From the NCBI GenBank assembly GCA_036768485.1, contig JAVLUZ010000340.1, forward strand, positions 7,703,802 through 7,767,801: 64,000 bases of DNA, given 5' to 3'. The notes under the pieces are model-generated. The model did not search any database, was not told where the DNA came from, and was given only the letters and a program-made list of their open reading frames with translations. This document shows, piece after piece, positions 1 to 12,453 of this stretch. Position numbers and translations under genes: made by a program. The DNA is from Mermis nigrescens. Taxonomy: Eukaryota; Nematoda; Enoplea; Mermithida; Mermithidae. The stretch's first letter is position 1. Every line of letters starts with the position of its first letter.

Positions 1-3000
1 GCAAACACATACAGTAACATACCACAATAATGACAGCAGTCCAAGAACGCGGAAAACAATATTGTTCTTAACATAAATTTATTGCCTCTAAATTGAAAAA
101 ATATTGTTTTAAAAAAAGGCTCCCTAGATTTTATAACCGTCTACCTTTTGAAATCAATCAGACTGCATAGAATTTAAAACTGAGTTAGATATGCTCTTGA
201 TTGTCGGAAGTTTAAAGTTTACTATTTTTTATTAGCTATAGTAAATATATGTTACATTCTAAACAGTCCTGTAAGTTATAGAGGTCGTTCCACATTTAAA
301 TTAACTTGGAAACGACATATAAGGTACCTACAGGACTTACTTAAGTACCTGGCTACACTTAGCGCTGGTCAGGTTGCTAAGGGCGAAACGCCGGACTAAC
401 CACACGACCCTCAATAACTACGGTCTCAAACTCATCGGACCTAAATTCCTCCGTACCTACGGAGCTATAGGCAACTATGCCCTAAGAACCTAACGCAGTA
501 GTAATTAAGTAACCCCGGAATTTTGCCTAGGCCAGTTGACCTATTTTGGACCAAAATAATAATTAACGCAAAAAGCTTTGTTAACTTGCTTTCGCCAGAG
601 AATACCTATGGCGAAAAAATATTCCTTTTCTGGTTCCTACGAGCACAATGAACAATGAAAACAACAAAAAAGAGCTCTCAACCAGCCAGTCATCTTACAT
701 AAAAATTATGAAATAATTTTTATGATTTTTTAAATTGAAATTTAGGTGTTTTGAATTTGCGATAAAGAAAATAATCAAAAGACAGTCACTTGGATTATTT
801 AAGCCGAGTATTGAAATAAGGGCCGTCCACCAATTCCGAACTAAACGCGATTGATCACTATGAAAAAGTTTTGAAAAATGAGCTTGCTAAGCGAGAGTTG
901 TAAACCAAGAGAAACTTAAAGTTTATCCCTACCATTAAATTATGAAGAGAATTGTAAAAGATTTAAAACTTTAAGAAAATTGAAAAGGTGGGATGTTGGC
1001 TAAATTAAAAAACAAAGTTTTTCGGCAAAAATTCGAAATTTCACGCAAATATCAAGAGTAAAGAACACTAACGCTCAGATTTGGTAGTAAAATAAATTTG
1101 TAGTAAAAACTACATATAAACAACAAATGAATTGTGCAAACTTTACAAAACTACTAAGTGTAGAGAATACTAACAGTCAGATTCCCAATTCTGATTTTAC
1201 GTGGAAAAAAAAATAGAATTTTACTTTATTTTTATCCTATTCGACCCCGCCCGACTTCTGAACAGAGAAAGTGGCGAACAAAAAATGTACAAACACGTAT
1301 TTCCACTGTCCACCACATTGTAAACTTCAAAAATCTGAACCTAACGCCCATTGAATGTAAATAAATTCGGTTCGGGCCAGTTTGTTGCCCTTTGATTGTA
1401 GTAGGTTTGTATGTAGCAAACTTATGTTCCGCAAAATATTTGATATGATTTATCAATCAAAATACGAAAAAAACCTGTTTTTTTGCCCACTTTACACCTC
1501 AGATTTCGAACTTTACACCCCATAAACAACTCAATATAACGTTTTTTTTTAACGCGGCTCGCTTCGACGTGTAGCCATTAGAAGTTACTTTATTTCTATT
1601 TTATTTAATTAACCCCAACTTTTGGCAGAGAAATCTTGGACAAAATCTGTTTTTTTACTCATCCACTAGAGAGTAAAGTTTAAAACCCTGGTACTAACTG
1701 CGTATTAATTGTAGAAAACTTTGCTTCGGTAAGCACAAGATAGCCCTTGATCCGAAGTACATTTCTGTCATAAAAAATTTCCTAAAACTATAACTGGAGT
1801 TGTTGGCAGACATAAACATGTCGAAAACTCAGCCAAAATGTGTCTTTTCGCCCCCAGATTTTCGCACTCTTTACACTCCCATTCGAGGACTTGGGCGAAA
1901 TTCAAAAAACAAAAAAGTGTTATCTGCAGAACCTAAATAGATATATGAGTCAAATGAGGTACATGGTTTTGCCAAAAGAATACAAAAAAAATGAAAAAGT
2001 CAGCATTCAGAAGATTCGAACCCATCATTCTTTGTTTAATACCGCATCCGAGAACAGAGTTGTCAACCACTGCGCCAACTCGACATATCAACAGATTTAA
2101 GCTTGATTATCCTATTTTGAAAGATATTCATCATTCTACCGAAGTTTAAGAATAGTGCATTTATGATGATAAAAATAATTATCCATTAAAGACGAGTCAA
2201 AAACCTCTGAAATACGAAAAATCTGATCAAAAATATGCAATACGGAGTTATCTATCGGCATTAGAAAATAGATGTAGATATAATTCAAGGTTCACCTCTT
2301 TTTACCTCAACAAACACTGGCTGTAGAAAAGTTTAAAGGTCAGATTCGTTATTCTGACCTTACGGAGAACATTTTAAAAAAATTCATTATCCACGACGCT
2401 CTGGGCGCAAAATGCTTCTCGGTGTAAACTTCACACTTGTGCTAATACCGCAATATTGGGTGTATAAAACAAAATAAACTGGGATCTGTAGCGCTAAGGT
2501 CAGGGCACCTTTTAAGCATAATTAGCATGTTCCGTCCACTTAGCGAAGTAGTTGAAGAGATATCGTTTTTCGTCTCGAACCCTCTACACTAAAACGATCA
2601 CAGATCAAGAAATATTGCGTTATAAGAAAGAAAAAAATCGATTTGAGATTTTGCAACCCTCTACATTATAGAACCGATTGGACTGTACAGAAACCAAAAC
2701 TGAGTTAGATAAGCTGAAGGACAAGCAAAGAGTAAAAAACACGTGTACTCTACACTTTTGTGCAACAACCATTGAGTGTAAAGTAATTTTAAGGTCAGAT
2801 TCGTAATCTACAGCTGGGGGCAACATTTTTAAGAAAACATTGGCCCTCCGCAAATTATTTGATTTTTCGCTTTACATTTTACACGCTCATTGCTAACTCA
2901 GGATTGAGTTTAAACAAAAGAAAAAAAGACACGGCATCGAATTTTTCAATTATCCATCGATTAAAAAAACCGCACCTCCCAAGTGTGTGCCGTTGTTGCT

Positions 3001-5395
3001 GTGAGGGGGCACAAATTTCGCACTTGCTGTGATAAACATAGTTTAACATATGTATTCATTAACTGCAGTCTTTTCCATTCCAAATGGTGTATTTGCGATT
3101 TACGGCTTATTAATGTACATGATTAAAATAAAGCTGCATATCTTTGTCGACTTATGTGCACAGTAGTGTGATTGCTGGTTCATTTTAAACCGCTTTTGCA
3201 GGCAATTTACATCAATTAAACGATTGCTCTCCATGTGCAAGATTTTGTGAAACATATTATAAACACGGCTAAGGAGGATTTAACTTTAATGCAACCCATT
3301 TAAGACAAAATAACATCTCTTCAATGATCTAAGGACACTTGAACATAATTTTTAAATCACTTTAGATTACTTTTGAGGTTAAACAAACGCACTTAATTGA
3401 TGTCTCACATTGAATCCTTGAAAATTTCTTGACTTCAGTCACAAAGTATCTGCAAGTCTATCGAATTAAGGTTAACACGTAATGTAAACTTTACACAAAC
3501 ACATAGCGTAAAGAATATTTTAGTCGGATTCGTAATTTTGATATTGCTCCGATATTACTTTCAATATTTATGGAAAAATAAGTCTCCATAATGTTTTAAA
3601 GACAAATAAACATTAGGTTCAAACCACTTTGCAATACTGCTGAGTGTGAGCAAGCGCGCCCAACTGACGTATATATTTCATTGCCTGTAAATTTTTAGAT
3701 ATCAGGAAAAAATTTCGGTTTTTGCAATGCTCTAGAACAAAGGCTAACATGCAGTGTAAAAAATTACTCGGATATTATGATCAAGATTCATGAAAAAATT
3801 ATGTCTCCACAATGGTCTGAGGACAAATAAACAATGAGTGTAAACTACTTTACATCACTGTTAGATGTAAACAAACGCGCCTACGTGACGTCTCACATTT
3901 GATCCTTTGAAAATTCTTAGACTCCAGGAAAAAATTAGGTTCCTGGAATTCTCAAAAACGAAGATAGATACATATGTAGCGTAAACTTCATGTAAACACC
4001 TTAAGAAGATTTTGGTCAGATTCGTAATTTTGATATTGTTCCGATATTACGATTAATATTTATGAAAAAAATTAAGTCTCCATCATGTTCTATGGGCAAA
4101 CTAACAATATTTGTACACTACTTTACAACACTGTAGAGTGTAAACATATGCGCCAGACTGGCATATCAAATTTGGTTCCTGGTCCATTTCTAGACTTGAT
4201 AATCGTGTCCCTGACTCATAACCGGAGAAGCAGGCAGAAAAAACAAGATAGAAACGCATTTTAAACACCAAATTTTTGACTTTACACTCGCTGAATATTA
4301 ATGTATAGACAATTTGCTTTGACATGCACCCGATATAAAGCACTTTATTTTTATTCTATTAGACTTATCCCGACTTCTGGACGGAGAAAGTGGCGAACAA
4401 AAAACACAACAAAAACGTATTTTCCATCATTTAGAACACTGTAAACTTTAAAATTCCGTACCGAACTCCCCATTGAGTTTAAATAAATTCGGTCTGATAC
4501 AGTTTGTAGCATTTAAATTGTAGTACATTCCAGTGTGCCAAAATACTCTTGCAAAAATTATTTGGTATGATTTATTAATCAAAATTCGGAAAAAACGTGT
4601 TTTTTTCGCCCATTTTTCACCACTGATTTCGAACTTTACACCCCCATAAATAACTCAATATTGCGTTTTTTAAATGCAGTTTGCTGCGATGTGTAACCCC
4701 TGAGAGGCACTTTATTACTGCTGTATTCAATTCACCCTGACTCATAAGCGGGAAAATTTGACAGAGAAATCTTAGTTAAAATCCGTTTTTTACACTATCC
4801 ACCAGAGTGTAAACTTTAAACCCCAGGATCTAACTCGCCATAGAGCATAGAAGACTTTGCTTATATGCAGAATGTAGCCCTTGATCCGCTCTACATTTCT
4901 GTCAGAAAACATTTAAAAAAACTCATAAGCGGAGTTAGTATCGGACATAAGCAGGTTGAAAACTCGACCAAAAAGTGCTTTTTCACCCCCAGATTTTTGC
5001 ACTCTTTACACTGCCATTCGATAACTAATGCGAATTTAAAAAACCAAACAAGTGCCATCTGTAAAATTCATCCCTCTATTATGCTATGCTGTTCAGTTCT
5101 TCGAGTCATAAATACTCAGTTGTGCACATGCCGCAGTAAAAAGGTCCCAAAATTTGTCCTATGTTATAACGTTACACAAAAACTTTACACCTTCTTTACA
5201 CAGTCAGTTTTGAGTTTCAAGAAAAACAAAGAACACGGGCAGCAAATTTTTTTATTATCTTTCTTTTAAAAAAAACCGCACCTTCCAGAAGTGTTCCGTT
5301 ATAGCTGTAGGGGGGTGCACAGGTGTTAGGGGTACCCAAGTATATTATAGGTACGCGCTAACGCGCTACCTAAGATACTACTAAATGACGATCAT
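1..5395 (+). repeat. Family X repeat, composite copy 1 (cut by window edge)
   Basis: Non-coding AT-rich sequence built from iterated GTGTAAA/TTTACAC boxes separated by related filler. It appears to hold two X units in a row, about 1-3020 and 3020-5395; the second ends in a near-palindrome around 5352-5374 (GGTACGCGCTAACGCGCTACC). Positions 725-1190 and 3100-5395 match copy 2 (17000-17440 and 17435-19727) almost base for base. An LTR fragment interrupts the first unit at about 325-723. Short open frames inside it share no conserved domain and are read as chance. The 5' limit lies outside the window. Confidence 0.75.
325..723 (-). mobile_element. Diverged GYP-A-type LTR fragment inside family X
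   Basis: Reverse-complement match to the 3' half of the LTRs at 22648-23705 and 53224-54231, and closest to the fragment at 24832-25230. Shared landmarks are the CCAGCGCTAA block, the GGTACTTAAGTAAGTCC block and a TTCGCCATAGG hairpin. It ends in a perfect inverted repeat, 11-bp arms ATAAAAATTAT with a 3-bp spacer, at 699-723. A separate hairpin with arms near AGTCCTGTA lies next to it at about 265-338. Confidence 0.7.
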
Positions 5396-5763
5396 GGTGG
5401 CACCTGTTTGAATCTGTTTATCAATAATTTAGAATTTAATAATAATCTGTTAGTCGTTTCAGTCTGGAAATAAAGTTTTTACCATTACAGATATCTCGAA
5501 GAAAAATATGTTAGTGAATCGAAACGAGCTACCTAAAAATTGCCTAAATTTTAGTTTTTATTTGTGACCGTTTAAGAGACTCACATATTGCAATTTTTTT
5601 ACTTCTGACAATTCTGATTTTATTTAAATGTTTTTTCTTGCAATGTCTCCTTTTTAATCCTGAATAAGAATGTCTGGGAAGTTTGCCAATTAGAGCTTGC
5701 ATCAAGAAATTTCTCAAATTGCAATATAGAAGTCTGGAATGATTTCCAACACATTTTTGTTGA

Positions 5764-6118
5764 ATCAAGAATAACGTTTTCAGCTGCATAACGAGAAGAG
5801 TTACTAATAGGCGGGGCGAACCCATAACTTTTCTGCTTCCGCCAGCTTGTTATCCTCCGTACAATGATGCTATAAGCAAACTAAAAGTAACACTGGCGAG
5901 TGGAGAGACAAAATCTATAGGCGTTTACGGCGACGAAAGGATTTCGTACGAAAAAGCTGATACGGTGGTGTATTTTCTGAAAACTTGGGGAAGCCGTAAT
6001 CCCATCGTAATCGAACGTATTTTATCAGGGTGTATTAGGGATACTTTTAAAATTTTGGATTATTATCTTATCCCAATTAATATAATAGTACAAGAGTATA
6101 AGGGTAGGTACCTATAAC
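5764..6118 (+). pseudogene. Possible degraded coding exon, unknown protein
   Basis: A frame of about 117 codons is open from just after TGA at 5761 to TAA at 6116-6118, without a suitable ATG. Its middle (about 5850-6040) has a protein-like composition with mixed charged, aromatic and aliphatic residues, unlike the Lys/Phe/Asn-rich chance frames nearby. An AG at the end of a pyrimidine-rich stretch (near 5844) could be a splice acceptor. No family is recognised. It could be an exon of an unseen gene, a relic of a transposon gene, or chance. Confidence 0.3.
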
Positions 6119-6296
6119 AGAGTGCCGAATAGGCATGCACTCTACGGGAATATAGGGATGGGGTGAGGACGAAATTCTATGATGCGTTTATAGGGCTCAA
6201 AATGGTAAACACACGTCAAGAACTTAATTTACGGCATTTCAGACGAAAAAATACCGGAAACTTGTAGTAAATTGAACAAATTATAGTCAGTAAATG

Positions 6297-6790
6297 AATA
6301 CCGTATTTATTCTGATAAGCAGCGCCCTCTAATAAACCGCGCTTTCTATTAGACGGCGCATGTTCTGGACGAAAAAATTACTAAACAGCGCCCTCTTATA
6401 AACGACTCCCCGTTTATTGGATAACCTGTATATGCTGAATCAAAAGTGTGTACGATGATTTAATTATCCATAAATATAAACAAATGCGTCGCCATCTTTC
6501 AAAATGATTTGGAGAGAATGTCCTTGATTCAAACGTTTTCAAAATATGGACTCAAATGATGGAATCTGCGAAGTTAAATTATAATATCAAGATCTTTTTT
6601 CGCTCAAACACAAGCGTTTTAAGCTTTTAAATAAACTTTGTGCACAAATTGATACCATCTGTAAAGAAAAAGTAATTATCAGCGCTCTCTAGCAAACGGC
6701 GCCCTCCAATAAACGGCGTACCAAAAAGAACCTTAAAAAAATAGCGCGTCATTTATTAGAATAATTACGATAAATGGCGCCCAAAAGTTT
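6297..6790. mobile_element. Inverted-repeat element with iterated GCGCCCTCTAATAAACGGCGC-like motifs
   Basis: Versions of the motif (core GCGCCCTCTAATAAAC) recur near 6323-6360, 6388-6420, 6680-6718 and 6745-6782, in direct and inverted sense. The ends are related in inverted orientation: TTTATTCTGATAA on the left matches the complement of TTATTAGAATAATTA on the right. Such clustered motifs resemble the terminal regions of pogo/Tigger-type elements, but this comparison is from memory. No transposase frame is seen. Confidence 0.45.
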
Positions 6791-7121
6791 ATTTAAACTT
6801 TTAATCAAAAATAGCTAAGATGCTTAAAACATCACCCTTTCTATAAATTTTTTTGGGAAATTGCGAATTCTAGAAGGATTAAACAAATTCTAAGAGGGTT
6901 TAAATACCTTTCTGAGAAGTGAACTTCCAGATCATGTACATATGATGCAAAGCACGAGATAAAATGGCCAATTTAGGGATTCGAAAATTTTCTCAGCATC
7001 GTTTATCACACCGTTCAACCACAGCACGCGCAAATCTGAATGAAATTGTGTTGCATGGATAATTTTCGGATACGCAAGCAGCTGTAGAACCTGAGGATGT
7101 TGTCACATGAGTAGTGATGAG

Positions 7122-7165
7122 CATACGTTGGCAGCAAGAAAATTCTGCGGGGTCAGGATGGGTAC
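7122..7165 (-). mobile_element. hAT-M1 end fragment
   Basis: Starts with CATACGTTGGCAGCAAG and continues AAAATTCTGCGGGG, which is the left part of the reverse-orientation hAT-M1 copies (compare 49285). The match fades after about 45 bp, so this is a truncated end lying just upstream of a more complete copy. Confidence 0.6.
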
Positions 7166-7210
7166 AATCGCCAAATGATGTAACTGAAATAGAATTCTGA
7201 AGGTCACAAG

Positions 7211-7446
7211 CACACCTGGGCGTGGGGTGGATTGGGTTATGCATCCCTCCAGAAACCAAAATAACCCCCCAGATTTCAGTTTTTAAAAATTTTTCTGTTT
7301 CTTCGCAATTTTTCGATGCTGATAGATAGTGCTCGATTAGAAACATTGAAAAATCGTGTTTTTTCGCCAAACCACCATTTTTAGGGCCAATTTTTTAACT
7401 TTTGAAAAATCTTGCACCCCATGAATTTTGATGCTGCCCACGTATG
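7211..7446 (+). mobile_element. hAT-M1 MITE
   Basis: 236-bp element running CACACCTGGGC...GCCCACGTATG, with imperfect terminal inverted repeats of about 11 bp. Flanked by GTCACAAG (7203-7210) and GTCACAAA (7447-7454), an 8-bp target duplication with one mismatch. The interior shares the family sequence: C-runs, GAAATTTTT, and a GCCA-ACCACCATTTTTA block. No coding capacity. Confidence 0.85.
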
Positions 7447-7454
7447 GTCACAAA

Positions 7455-9416
7455 TAATCTAGAAGGATTTCCACTTCTCGGGGGGAATACAAACCACCCA
7501 CGCCCATGTGTGATGATGAGCACATATGAGCAAAAGGAGTGCCTGATGGGGTCATTGGATTTACCCCACATCCGGAAGAACCCTCGGAGTCTGGTTAACC
7601 CCTATCAAATTTTTAATTACTCAGCTTCATCAGATTCTCATAATTTGGCTACTGTCCACGTGCATGTGGTGACAATGATCGGCTATGAAAATTTTAAAGT
7701 TCTCTCAAAAAATGGGTCATTTTTAAGAAAAAAATTGTGGCGTACACTTTCGAAGCAAAAGTTTACCACAATTGCCCATTAAATTCACTGAAATTTAAAT
7801 ATGAATAGACGGAAAAATTTCAAGTCAGTGTACCGTATGAAAGAGCTGAAAACACCTGTCACGCACATGAAAAAATTGTAAGCATATCACACACGAGGTG
7901 GAACGGATTTCGAAAACCTGCCAGATTGAGCTTCAGTAGAATTCGATGCTTTGAAAATTGCCGCTTTTTTGCAGGTTTTTTTCCATATCAGTGAATCGAC
8001 AGTCAATCTCATAAACTTAAAAGAATTTAAACGAGTCAAGACTATCATTTGAGCAAAATATTGTCTTCTATCGTTTTTAAAAAAAACATTGCACGTTTAT
8101 GAATTCATGTTTGTTTCCATACGATTTTAACTTGATTAGCCATCTTCAGGATTCAAAAATGCTATAATTTTTGGTTTGAAAATTGATAAGTTCTTTTGCA
8201 GTCAAAAAGCACCGGAAAACCAAATAACTGTTCAGGTTTATTAGAGGACCAATCAGCAGAAATCATTCTCATACGCATTCGCTAATGATCGAATTTATTG
8301 AAAAAATAGCAGTCGCCGTCATATATGATCTTAAAGGGTCTGAATCACCTATCGAGAATCTGAAAGAAACCTTCCTCCAAAAACAAAAGATCCCCATGAT
8401 TGAATTTTGATGCTATTTTTTTAGCAATTCTGCCTAATCAGATCCCCCACAACTTAGTAATTGCTGCCCGTGTATGACCGCTATACGGATTTTAGTTAAC
8501 AGACGCAGATTAAGAGGGACCTGAGGGAGCAGGCCCCTTCGTCAGCATAACTTGGAAACACAAAGCCAAATATTAATTTTCGTACGATTCCCTGCCATTA
8601 AATGTCATAATTTTAGAATTGTAATTATAAGCCTTAATGACATTTATTATTCTATATGGCAGTCTACCTGCATTAGACTTGTGTTAAGATATGGATATCT
8701 GTATCAACAAATTTTTGAGGCCCTTACATTAATTTTTTGATTAATTAATAAGCAATTCAAAGTTTTCTTTCGGTTTTCAGCAATTCTCAATAATTCCTCA
8801 GGGTACATTTGTGGTAAATAGTTTGGTTCCTAACTTTATGTACCCTTTGCCATGCTTTGTCTGAATTTCTAAAATTCTTTGGCGCTTCGCACGAGGTTTA
8901 GCCTTAAATATTAGACTAAATTTACAACTAATTGAGTTTTATAGTAAATAACTCTGTTTTCTTAATTTTTCAAAAACAAATCGCAATAAAGAATAATTTG
9001 AGGTACTAAATAGATAAAAACATGTTTTTTAATGCATAATTAACGATTTTTTTAAATAATTTTAACTTTCGGAAAAGTTGCAATTATACCCCCAACCTTA
9101 TAAAAAAATTTTAGATCTGCCAGTAGTTGTGGACATAATCAGGCAACCACTGGACTGTGGGATTAGCTTCTGAACACCCAGTAGACCAAAAAAGGGAAAA
9201 GAGCACATTTTTTGAACAAATTGAGACAAAGTCTAACATTATACGGATTGTTTTTTCTGCAAAACAGCATTAAAATAGAAGAACAGACATTATTTCTCGT
9301 TTCTTCATTGAACTTTATCACTGGCATCAAAAAATGGCGAAGGAAGTAAAAAATTTATGAAATTCAATTCTAGGGTCTTTCGAATTGTACGATTGGCGTT
9401 GTTTGGATCCAGATTA
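7455..9416. other. Intergenic stretch, no gene seen
   Basis: No reading frame here has recognisable domains or protein-like composition. Around 8390-8490 the sequence resembles an eroded hAT-M1 end (GCTGCCCGTGTATG near 8464). Around 8880-8893 it holds the GGCGCTTCGC motif that recurs in several repeats of the window. It is probably old, unclassifiable repeat sequence. Confidence 0.5.
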
Positions 9417-9424
9417 GTCCTGAC

Positions 9425-9667
9425 CATAGGTGGGCAGCACCGAAATTCTTTTCAGGAGGTTTCAAAGCCGAAAAATGATCTTAAAAATGATGATATGGCA
9501 AAAAAACACTATTTTTTAACGTTTCTTATCGAGCACTATTCATTGGCATCAAAATTGGGAAAAAAATACAAATTTTAAAAATTTAATTTTGGGGGGTATG
9601 TTGGTTTCCGGGGGTATTCGGACTTCTTGGGCGGTGCATACCCCAAATCCCCTCACGCCTACGTGTG
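9425..9667 (-). mobile_element. hAT-M1 MITE, reverse orientation
   Basis: 243 bp running CATAGGTGGGC...GCCTACGTGTG, flanked by perfect 8-bp duplications GTCCTGAC at 9417-9424 and 9668-9675. The interior matches other reverse copies (GCACTATTCATTGGCATCAAAA, G-runs near the right end). The overlapping frame around 9357-9578 is part of the element. Confidence 0.9.
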
Positions 9668-9686
9668 GTCCTGACCATAGAAGCAC

Positions 9687-9750
9687 AGCACGGCCGATCT
9701 GAGGGACTTAGACGGTTTAGCACGGCCAATCTGAGGGACTTAGTTTGCAC
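9687..9750 (+). repeat. Two direct copies of a 32-bp unit
   Basis: AGCACGGCCGATCTGAGGGA-type sequence at 9687 recurs at 9719 with one change (CCAATC for CCGATC). The GGCCGATCTG part is like the complement of the right end of hAT-M2 (CAGATCGGCC), so this may be a rearranged M2 end next to the M1 insertion. Confidence 0.6.
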
Positions 9751-9789
9751 CGCATTGTGCCCCTCTCCAGACCCGTCATGCCCATCTGA

Positions 9790-10970
9790 GGTTTGTACCA
9801 TGTGAATAAAAGTACTTTTTCTTTGGATTATCCAAACTTACTCCTGTATCGTCATTTCGACGTTCAAATTCAGCTAACATGTTCACTGGAGAAGATTATA
9901 TCGAATGAATAAGGATCGAATTATCCACGTTAAGAAGGACTGAAATGGCTGACCTATTGCATAATTATACAAAACGTGGTTGTGAACATCATTTCTGGTT
10001 TTTTTATTTGGCTTTCCTAACGATACTTTGTGCCTAATTTTTAGTGGTTGAAATTCATTACATGACTTCAATAATAAAATCATTGCGTTCACATTATATA
10101 AATTCAGAATGTATTCATAACTTAATATAAAATATATTTTCATATGTCACACATTCAAAATACTTTCAAAATATCAGAAAATTTAGGGCAATCCTATGCT
10201 GCTAGTATTGGCATGACGTAATTGAATAATTGTTGAGCCATATGTACACAAGCGAATTTGACCCCTGTCCTTTAAACTAGGCGGACACACGACTATTTGT
10301 AGTTAAAGTGCATAATGATTTAAGGCCGGAGTTCAAAGAGTTATGAAGTGTTTTGCTTTCAAGGTGTCACTGCACTTACTACTATATTTAGGCTGAAATG
10401 AGCCATAGTGGTTGCATCCTATTTTCCGGCGCGCCCCTTAATAAGGGATATAGAGGAAATAAAACAAGAATTGTGTAATGGCATTGGTCGGAGTAGGCTC
10501 AACACATAGTCGTCGGGGTCTGGGGTGTCTGGACCCTCCTCTCCAGAATCCGGCGGTCCCTCATTAAATCGATAGACCAACAAAATTAAATTTTTGTTAC
10601 TATTTTTAGCAATTTCCTCCCATTGGACCCTAGAATTTGGTTACTGCCCAATTATGGTAGGCTTACATTATGGTTGGCGGAACTACATATAATTTTTTAT
10701 AAAGGGAAAGCGGAATTTAGTGCTTTGTACAACAATTTTATAAAGTTAAATAAAGCAGTATCTATTATTTTTATTGATTTCTCAATGAGTGACCTGTTTA
10801 TGCGCTCTTTAATTTATTGTTTGCTTCCAACAATTTTTTAAATTGAATGCATTGCACTGTACACATTTAAGAATATGTTTAACGCTGATCTATTAACTAT
10901 CTGTCTTTGTAGAGCATGACTTTCTAATTTTTAAGTGATTAATATAATCCATAAAACTATGCATAATAAT
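9790..10970. other. Non-coding stretch with an eroded hAT-M1-like fragment
   Basis: No supported gene. From about 10500 to 10665 the sequence (GGACCCTCCTCTCCAGAATCC, later GGTTACTGCCCAATTATGG) resembles a decayed hAT-M1 copy. The remainder is AT-rich and unclassified. Confidence 0.4.
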
Positions 10971-10971
10971 T

Positions 10972-11092
10972 AAGTCCTGCTTCAAATTTTATCTACTGCT
11001 TTCTAACCGTGATTTCATTCAGGCGTAATCAAGTCCTGCTTCAAATTCTATCTACTGCTTTCTAACCGTGATTTCATTCAGGCGTAATCAAG
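10972..11092 (+). repeat. Tandem duplication of a 59-bp unit
   Basis: AAGTCCTGCTTCAAATT-type unit at 10972 is repeated at 11031 with a single visible difference (TTTTATC against TTCTATC). The near identity indicates a recent duplication. Confidence 0.9.
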
Positions 11093-11902
11093 ATTAACTC
11101 ACCTCGTTCAAAATTTTGCGGAATTAGTCCATAAATATATCGGATTAGCTGAGTTAAGATTATACTGTAATTATTCATACGTATGAAGGGTATTTTATTT
11201 TGAGTTTGACCAAAAGGCAGAAAAAATTCGAATACACAATTAGTCTAAATTCAACACTACAACATTAGAACTAATTTAATTTGCTTGAAGCAGTGTAAAT
11301 TGATGTGAACTAATATTTTTTTCAGTCTTCACGGTCATTCTTGTTAATCTAATGGCTGCCATCTTCTGTCCTATAGTAATAATTCTAATCATGCAAAAAG
11401 ATTGAGATATTAACAGAATTGTGTTTAGCCATGTAATGCCAGAAGCAGATGATCAAAATAAAATACCCACGTTGTCCTTAACAGAAAAGTCAAATCGGCA
11501 AGTTAATTTATCACAAATGCATGCCTTTTGCATATTAAGTCAGAAAAGCTCAACAGTGTGAATCCCTGAACACTCAGACATAATTCAGTAAGGATTTCAG
11601 ACTTATTTTTGATAATATTTGAATTGAAAAGATCTCTGGCACACCTCAGTCTGGCTAATCTTCAGATAAGCTGGTCTAGATCGCCCCTGCTGCAGGCATC
11701 TATACTTATTACTTGCGACCATACAGAGAAACAGTCATATTGCAGGGGTGGGCTCAGTGGTATTAAGCTGACAAAAATCACATAGCATGCCAAAATTTTG
11801 ATTCTAAGAGTTTACCGGATTCTTGAGGGAAGGGATGTCCCTCCGACCCCCACCATGTTGCTACTCTACAATTTATTGTTAAATGTATACTAAACTACTT
11901 AC
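11093..11902. other. Non-coding stretch, possible hAT-like end
   Basis: No gene seen. At 11743-11753 a CAGGGGTGGGC-like sequence, and at about 11848-11862 a CGACCCCCACCATG sequence, resemble the two ends of a small hAT MITE. No matching 8-bp flanks were found, so this remains a suggestion. Confidence 0.3.
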
Positions 11903-11987
11903 CGTGGTATTCGGCTTTTTCGTAGCAATATATTGATAACAAATAAATGAAAATAGCAACAATAACGACAAATGCAATAATTTGCAT
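11903..11987 (-). CDS. Possible first exon encoding a signal or membrane segment
   Basis: On the minus strand an ATG (11985-11987) opens 28 codons that are almost entirely hydrophobic (MQIIAFVVIVAIFIYLLS) and then polar (EKAEYH). They end exactly at a consensus 5' splice site, G|GTAAGT (intron from 11902 downward). This is what the first exon of a secreted or single-pass protein would look like. No second exon was identified, so the gene is not established. Confidence 0.35.
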
Positions 11988-12069
11988 TGCAGTTGATATA
12001 CATATACAAATTTAAATGTCAAGCTTCGCAAATCTAGTAAAAGTTCAAAAAGAAAGTGTCGCGTAAAAA

Positions 12070-12162
12070 ATGATGAATCGGGTCCTTATTTTCCTGATTT
12101 TGCTTGTACGTTTGAGTCATATGATCAGCGTGTCACTGGATTTGATTGAGAGCGAAATTTGA
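12070..12162 (+). CDS. Small ORF with signal-peptide-like N-terminus
   Basis: A 30-codon ORF with two ATGs, MMNRVLIFLILLVRLSHM followed by a polar, acidic tail, and its own stop. The N-terminus fits a signal peptide. It lies 83 bp from, and divergent to, the hydrophobic exon at 11903-11987. It could be a tiny peptide gene or chance in AT-rich DNA. Confidence 0.25.
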   Translation: MMNRVLIFLILLVRLSHMISVSLDLIESEI

Positions 12163-12453
12163 TCATTGACGTAGGTTGTTAAAGGTTAGCAGTTGACTTT
12201 TCAGTGAAAGAGGTTGATACCGATGTCAGATTTTGTGAGTTATGTTACATACGCTCACGCATGAATTTTTCAAACTAAATTCTCATTAAATTTTCTTGCT
12301 CGAGTATATCAACATGCACATTCTTATTCGCATATGTTATTAATCATAAACCATTTTTATCTCAAAACGATAGTGTAAAATGATAATAGTTAAATAATTT
12401 GCAATTTTTGCAACATTTCTCCAAGCAAAAGTATATACTCTGCACAAATTAAT

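Noticed and set aside
1232..1456. 74-aa minus-strand frame
   Set aside because: It lies in family X; related positions in the 32.9-kb and 43.0-kb copies are not open.
4865..5269. 134-aa frame, with a relative at 19208-19649
   Set aside because: Both lie in family X. The frames differ by shifts and stops, and the conservation is at DNA level across all frames.
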